From Agelas oroides (Eukaryota > Porifera > Demospongiae > Agelasida > Agelasidae): a DNA stretch of 64,000 nucleotides. Of this stretch, positions 58,501 to 64,000 are shown in pieces. The notes under the pieces were generated by a model. It did not search any database. It worked only from the letters and a program-made list of their open reading frames with translations, and had not been told where the DNA came from. The DNA lies in NCBI GenBank assembly GCA_949130485.1, contig OX422185.1:9672118-9736117 (forward strand), read 5' to 3'. The position numbers were made by a program, and so were the translations under genes. How positions within the stretch are numbered: the stretch's first letter is position 1; each line of letters begins with the position of its first letter.

Positions 58501-59560
58501 GTGTTAGGATAAGGGCTTTATACTTTATACACATGTATCTATGTGGAGATGGATAAAGACGGGGTCTTTTTGACTACAGCTGTCCTTCCTCTCGCAATTA
58601 AATACACTGTGGTAGCTAGGTGGAGATCCCCTGCGGACGGGGTTGCGGGCCTGGGTGGGTTGACTGTACAAGCACATTGCCTGAGCGGATACTCTCACTA
58701 TCCACCACCTCAGCCTCTGGCTCAATTATCTCTTCACCAAGGGGGTATCCTATGGTTAACTTTGGAAAATGGGAATGGGGCTGGGGGTTGTAAAGATGTA
58801 TTTGACTAAGCTGTGGAAGGCTTGCTTGTGACCTAGTTACAACAGTAAGCTCAGATACTAAAACCTCTCTGTGTGTATGCTGTAGGTTTCTCTACGGGCT
58901 GGGTCAGGCTGTGTTAGGATAAGGGCTTTATACTTTATACACATGTATCTATGTGGAGATGGATAAAGACGGGGTCTTTTTGACTACAGCTGTCCTTCCT
59001 CTCGCAATTAAATACACTGTGGTAGCTAGGTGGAGATCCCCTGCGGACGGGGTTGCGGGCCTGGGTGGGTTGACTGTACAAGCACATTGCCTGAGCGGAT
59101 ACTCTCACTATCCACCACCTCACCCTCCGACTCAATTATCTCTTCACCAAGGGGGTATCCTATGGTTAACTTTGGAAATGGGAATGGGGCTGGGGCAAGG
59201 AATTATTATTGGAGAGATATTCCTTCACGCACAGTGAGAAGTCTAGCCTGGTGCTTTACATCTTTACAACCCCCAGCCCCATTCCCATTTTCCAAAGTTA
59301 ACCATAGGATACCCCCTTGGTGAAGAGATAATTGAGCCGGAGGCTGAGGTGGTGGATAGTGAGAGTATCCGCTCAGGCAATGTGCTTGTACAGTCAACCC
59401 ACCCAGGCCCGCAACCCCGTCCGCAGGGGATCTCCACCTAGCTACCACAGTGTATTTAATTGCGAGAGGAAGGACAGCTGTAGTCAAAAAGACCCCGTCT
59501 TTATCCATCTCCACATAGATACATGTGTATAAAGTATAAAGCCCTCATCCTAACACACTC
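58501..59560. repeat. Foldback core: 300-bp module in three copies
   Basis: The module 58501-58796 recurs directly at 58911-59199 (offset 410 bp) and inverted at 59256-59556, all closely similar. The two outer copies are the inner ends of the arms, and the middle copy lies in the loop. Sequence 58797-58910 is unique spacer. Confidence 0.9.
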
Positions 59561-59564
59561 ACAC

Positions 59565-60115
59565 TCATAATTTTAAATGCGAATGAGCTTCACACCCATA
59601 ACGTAACTGTAGTAACTCAAGTGTGAATGAGCTTCAGACTCGTAACGTAACTGTGAGTGAACCTCACAGTAGTAACTCAAGTGTGAATGAGCTTCACACT
59701 CGTAACGGTGAATGAGCCTCACAGTAGTACATGTAACTGAAGTGTGAATGAGCTTCACACTCATAATTTAAAAATGTGAATGAGCTTCACACTCGTAACA
59801 TAACGGTGAATGAGCCTCACAGTGGTAACTCAAGTGTGAATGAGCTTCACACTCATAACGTAACTGTGAGTGAGCCTCACAGTAGTAACTCAAGTGTGAG
59901 TGAGCCTCACACTCGTAATTTTTAATGTGAATGAGCTTCACACTCGTAACATAACGGTGAATGACCCTCACAGTGGTAACTCAAGTGTGAATGAGCTTCA
60001 CACCCATAGCGTAACTGTGAGTGAGCCTCACAGTAGTAACTCAAGTGTGAGTGAGCCTCACACTCGTAATTTTTTATGTGAATGAGCTTCACACTGTGAG
60101 TGAGCCTCGCAGATA
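59565..60115. repeat. Dyad array, right foldback arm
   Basis: Same dyads as the left arm in inverted order, but about 240 bp shorter. This shows that copy number changed independently after the arms formed. Confidence 0.92.
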
Positions 60116-60936
60116 ACACAGAGCAGCCCCAACCCCTAGCTCAGCCTTATAGAACCGACTACAGCCCTAGGCGTACCGTTACTATAGTAAAGCACACGTC
60201 ATACCTAGCGTAACAATGCCGTTACTAGGATAGGTACGCCGTTACTAAGAGAAGCACGCTCCCATTTAAAGCCCGTCGACCGAGTATCACACACAAACAA
60301 CTAATAATACTCACCGTGAGATGGTCGCCGCAGTACAGACCCGAATTATCTTCGGTACAGGAGCGCCTACCAGCGAAGAACAAGCCTCCCAGACGTTCCG
60401 CCAAGACGACACGATAGCGAGCCAGAATCCCGTACCGTACGTTAACCGTTCGCCCATCCCCCTAGTTATTGTAAGTTAATATGATAACTCCACCCACTAA
60501 GCCCCACCCCCAATTTGTTTAGTAATTTGAATATTTATAGCACTGTGAATGCCCATAGCACTATGTGCCAACCAAAAGCTGGGCTCCTCAAAGCAAACCT
60601 TAGGCGGGGAGTGGTCCCGCCCTTTCTGTAGTAGGCCACGGGTCGGGAGTTCAAAGGGACCGAAACCCGTGGTCATGCGAGGACCGGAAAGGGTACTCCC
60701 CTGAAGACCAGTATTTTTTTGAGCATATCTCCCAAAAACAGTAACTAACCGCCCCATCCATTTGAGCCATAAATGCCCCACCCACCCATTTAAGCCATAA
60801 AATGCCCCATCCATCTAAGCCATAAATGCCCCATCCCCATCTCCCTTTATGTTTTAACTTCACACTTTATGTATGTGTGAAATTTTGAACATCGATGTGC
60901 CAGCGGTGTTGGTGCTCCCCCACTCGACATACAACG

Positions 60937-63900
60937 TCTGACACAGCCGTTTTAACCACAGTATAGGTCCTTTGATGCTCGTGCAAGCCTGTTTATGTGC
61001 GTGAAAAGTCTGACACAGCCGTTTTAACCACAGTATCGGTCCTGTGAAGCTCGTGCAAGCCTGTTTATGTGCCAGAAAATATCTAGAAAACGGTTTTCAC
61101 CACTGTGGAGGTCCAGCGAGGATTGTGCAAGCTTGTTTATATGCCAGGAAAGATCTAGAAAGCAGTTTTCACCACACTATAGGTCCTGTGAAGCTCGTGC
61201 AAGCCTGTTTATGTGTCAGGAAATATCTTGAAAGCGGTTTTCACCACTGTGCGGGTACTTTGAAGCTCGTACAAACCTATTTTAGTGCGGGAAATGTCTG
61301 ACACAGTCGATTTAACCACAGCTTAGGTCCTGTGAAACTCGTGCAAGCCTGTTTATGTGCAAGGAAAGATCTAGAAAGCACTTTTCACCACTTTTGGGGT
61401 CCGGTGAGGCTCATGCAAGCATGTTTATGTGCGTGAAATGTGTGACACAGCCGTTCTAACCACAGTATCGCTCCTGTGAAGCACGTGCAGGCCTGTTTAA
61501 GTGCCTGGAATGATCTAGAAAGCAGTTTTCACCACTGTTGAGGTCCTCTAAGGTACGTGGAAGCCGGTTTGTTAGTCAGGAAAGACCTGGAATGCAGTTT
61601 GCACCACTATGGAAGTCCTGTGAGGCTCGTGCAAGCCTGTTTATGTGCGTGAAAGGTCTGACACTGCCGTTTTAACCATAGTGTCAGGAAAGAGCTAGAA
61701 AGCAGGTTTCACCACTGTGGAAGTCCTGTGCACCACTGTGGTTGTCCTGTGAGCCAGGAAAGACCTAGGAAGCTGGTTTCAACACTGTGGAGCTCCTGTG
61801 AAGCTCGTGCAAGCCTATTTTCTGCGCCAGGAAAGTTCTAGAAAGCAGTTTTTACCACTGTGCAGGTCCTGTGAAGCTCGTACAAGCCTGTTTAAGTGCG
61901 GGAAAGGTGTGATATCGCCGTTTTAACCGACGTTGAGGAGCTGTGAGTTTCGTGGAAGCCTGTTTATGTGCATGAAATGTCTGACAGAGCCGTTTTAACC
62001 CCAGTATAGGTTCTGTGAAGCTGGTGCACGCCTGTTTATGTGCCAGGAAAGATCTAGAAAGCAGTTTTAATCACTGTGGTTGTCCTGTGAAGCTGGTGCA
62101 AGCTTGTTTATATGCGAGGAAAGATCTAGAAAGCAGTTTACACCACTGTACAGGTCCTGTGAAGCTCGTACAAGCCTGTGTAAGTGCGGAAAATGTGTGT
62201 CATCGCCTTTTTAAAAGCCGTGGAGGAGCTGTGAAGGACGTGCAGACCTGTTTAAGTGCCTGGAAAGATATGGAAAGCAGTTTTCACCACAGTTGAGGTC
62301 CTGTGAGGCTCGTGCAAGCCTGCTTTTCTGTGCTAAGAATGATCTAGAAAGCGCTATTTACCACTGTGCGTATCCTGTGAAGCACGTACAAGCCTGTTTA
62401 AGTGCTGGACAGGTGTGACATCGCCGTTTCAACCGCCGTGGAGGTGCTTTGTAGCACGTGCAGGCCTGTTTAAGTGCCTGGATAAATCTAGAACGCAGTT
62501 TTCACCGCTATTGAGGTCCTCTAAGGCTCGTGGAAGCCAGATTATTAGCCAGGAAATACCTAGAATGCAGTTTGCACCACTATGGAGATCCTGTGAGGCT
62601 CGTGCAAGCCTGTTTATGTGCGTGAAAGGTCTGACACTGCCGTTTTAACCATAGTACACGTCCTGTGATGCTCGTGCAAGCTTGTTTAAGTGTCAGGAAA
62701 GAGCTAGAAAGCAGGTTTCACCACTGTGGAAGTCCTGTGAAGCACGTGAAAGCCAGTTTAAGAGCCAGAAAAGACCTAGAAAGCTGGTTTCACAACTGTC
62801 GAGGTCCTGTGAAGCTCGTGCAAGCCTGTTTTATGCGCCAGGAAAGATCTAGAAAGCAGTTTTCACCAGTGTGCAAGTCCTGTGAAGCTTGTACAAGCCT
62901 GTTTGAGTGCGGGAAAGGTGTGATATCGCCGTTTTAACTGACGTTGAGGTGCTGTGAGGTTCGTTGAAGCCTGTTTATGAGCGTGAAATGTCTGACAGAG
63001 CCGTTTTAACCCCAGTATAGGTCCTGCGCAGCTTGTGCAAGCCTGTTTATGTTCCCGGAAAGATCTAGAAAGCAGTTTTCATCACTGTGGAGGTCCTGTG
63101 AAGCTGGTGCAAGCCGGTTTATGTGCCACGAAAGATCTACAAAGCAGTTTTCACCACTGTGGAGGGCCTGTGAAGCTCATGCAAGCCTGTTTAAGTGCAG
63201 GAAATGTGGGACATCGCCGTTTTAACCGCCGTGGAGGTGCTGTGAAGCACGTGCTAGCCTGTTTATGTGCCAGGAAAGATCTAGAAAGCAGTTTTCACCC
63301 CTGTGGAGGTTCTGTGAAGCTGGTGCACGCCTGTTTATGTGCCAGGAAAGGTCTAGAAAGCAGTTTTCATCAATGTGGTGGTCCTGTGAAGCTGGTGCAA
63401 GCTTGTTTATATGCCAGGAAAGATCTAGAAAGCAGTCTACACCACTGTACAGGTCCTGTGAAGCTCGTACAAGCCTGTTTAAGTGCGGGAAAGGTGTGAC
63501 ATCGCCGTTTTCACCGGCGCGGTGGAGCTGTGAAGCACGTGCACGCCTGTTTAAATGCCTCGAAAGATCTAGAAAGCAATTTTCACCACTGTTGAGGTCC
63601 TGCGAGGCTCGTGCAATGCTGTTTCTGTACGTGAAAGGTCTGACACAGCCGTTTTAACCACATTATAGGTCCTTTCAGGCTCGTGCAAGCCTGTTTATGT
63701 GCGTGAAAGGTGCGACACAGCCGCTTTAACTACAGTACAGGTCCTGTGAAGCTCGTGTAAGCCTGTTTATGTGCCAGGAAAGATCTTGAAAGCACTATAG
63801 GTCCTGTGAAGCTCGTGCAAGCCTGTTTAAGTGTCAGGAAATATCTTGAAAGCGGTTTTCACCAGTGTGCTGGTCCTATGTAGCTCGTACAAACCTGTTT

Positions 63901-64000
63901 TAGTGCGGGAAATGTCTGACAGTCGTTTTAACCACAGCATAAGTCCTGTGAAACTCGTGCAAGCCTGTTTATGTGCGAGCAAAGATCTAGAAAGCAGTTT
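60937..64000 (+). repeat. 72-bp satellite array, block 10 (runs off window)
   Basis: About 42 forward monomers, beginning inside a class B monomer (GTCTGACACAGCCG) at the foldback junction and continuing to the window end. No gene is supported. Confidence 0.95.

Larger units (their letters stand above)
56525..60936. mobile_element. Foldback transposon with kilobase-scale inverted arms, 4.4 kb
   Basis: The left end GTTGTGTGTCGAGTGGGGG and the right end, its inverse with one change, bound a structure whose left half (56525-58796) is the reverse complement of the right half (59256-60936). The arms differ mainly in tandem copy number and a nested MITE. In order, each arm holds the terminus, a 27-bp-type tandem, a unique segment, a dyad array and a 300-bp inner module. 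There is no transposase, so it is non-autonomous. The left side abuts the LINE 3' UTR and the right side abuts satellite. Confidence 0.9.

Noticed and set aside
4681-63657. Many open frames of 60-190 residues with 24-residue repeats (VKLVQACL..., CQERSRKQFSPL..., HINRLARASQD...)
   Set aside because: They are translations of the 72-bp satellite in different frames and strands. 72 is a multiple of 3, so frames stay open. Class B and C monomers add stops at will, and no start, splice or domain signal supports coding.
1-64000. tRNA, rRNA or other structural RNA genes
   Set aside because: I saw no convincing internal promoter boxes, cloverleaf or rRNA-like stretches; a covariance-model scan was not possible here.

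Overview
The window is eukaryotic, and most likely comes from an early-branching marine invertebrate such as a sponge or cnidarian. That placement is an inference. It rests on a spliced transposon gene with introns of 88-132 bp, a mix of Ginger, CR1/L2-like, RLE-LINE, hAT, Tc1/mariner-type and foldback elements, and the lack of any operon structure. I recognise no ordinary host gene. A RecQ-type helicase, a HIRAN-domain fragment and one candidate isolated exon are the only non-satellite coding traces outside classical transposons.

About 34 kb, a little over half the window, is one satellite family with a 72-bp monomer, roughly 475 copies. Every monomer shares a first half (core CTCGTGCAAGCCTGTTTA). 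The second half is one of three classes: A, with GATCTAGAAAGCAG; B, with TCTGACACAGCCG; and C, with GTGACATCGCCG. Because 72 is divisible by three, the array throws up long spurious reading frames built of 24-residue repeats in several frames. Satellite blocks lie at 880-2150, 3805-14169, 18235-20325 (inverted), 20511-21654, 22334-23655, 26183-28252, 32247-36397, 40845-43040 (inverted), 46786-53320 (with a small inverted patch) and 60937-64000.

The islands between satellite blocks, left to right, are as follows. A flank repeat with TTAGGG-like motifs lies at 2151-3804. A complete-looking Ginger-type DNA transposon at 14330-18215 has one six-exon gene encoding an H2C2 zinc finger, DD35E integrase, GPY/F domain, Ulp1 protease and PHD finger. 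A terminal fragment of a foldback element lies at 20330-20505. A 679-bp hAT-type element at 21655-22333 has its empty site preserved in a duplicate copy 9 kb away. A second copy of the flank repeat, at 23656-26182, is split by a 1.5-kb element with 0.5-kb inverted repeats that carries a HIRAN domain. A near-complete CR1/L2-like LINE at 28253-32246 is inserted inside a single satellite monomer. A frame-broken RecQ helicase relative lies at 36849-40172, followed by a 143-bp tandem repeat. A low-repeat island at 43041-46785 holds a 568-bp MITE with a 9-bp target duplication. A 5'-truncated RLE-type LINE at 53321-56524 has a Tudor-like insertion within its reverse transcriptase. It abuts a 4.4-kb foldback transposon (56525-60936) that contains arrays of short dyads and a nested 322-bp Harbinger-type MITE.

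The picture is a satellite array repeatedly invaded, duplicated and inverted by mobile elements. Duplicated segments allow several insertions to be ordered in time. Most decayed coding regions are broken by single-base losses, so consensus errors in the assembly must be considered alongside real decay.
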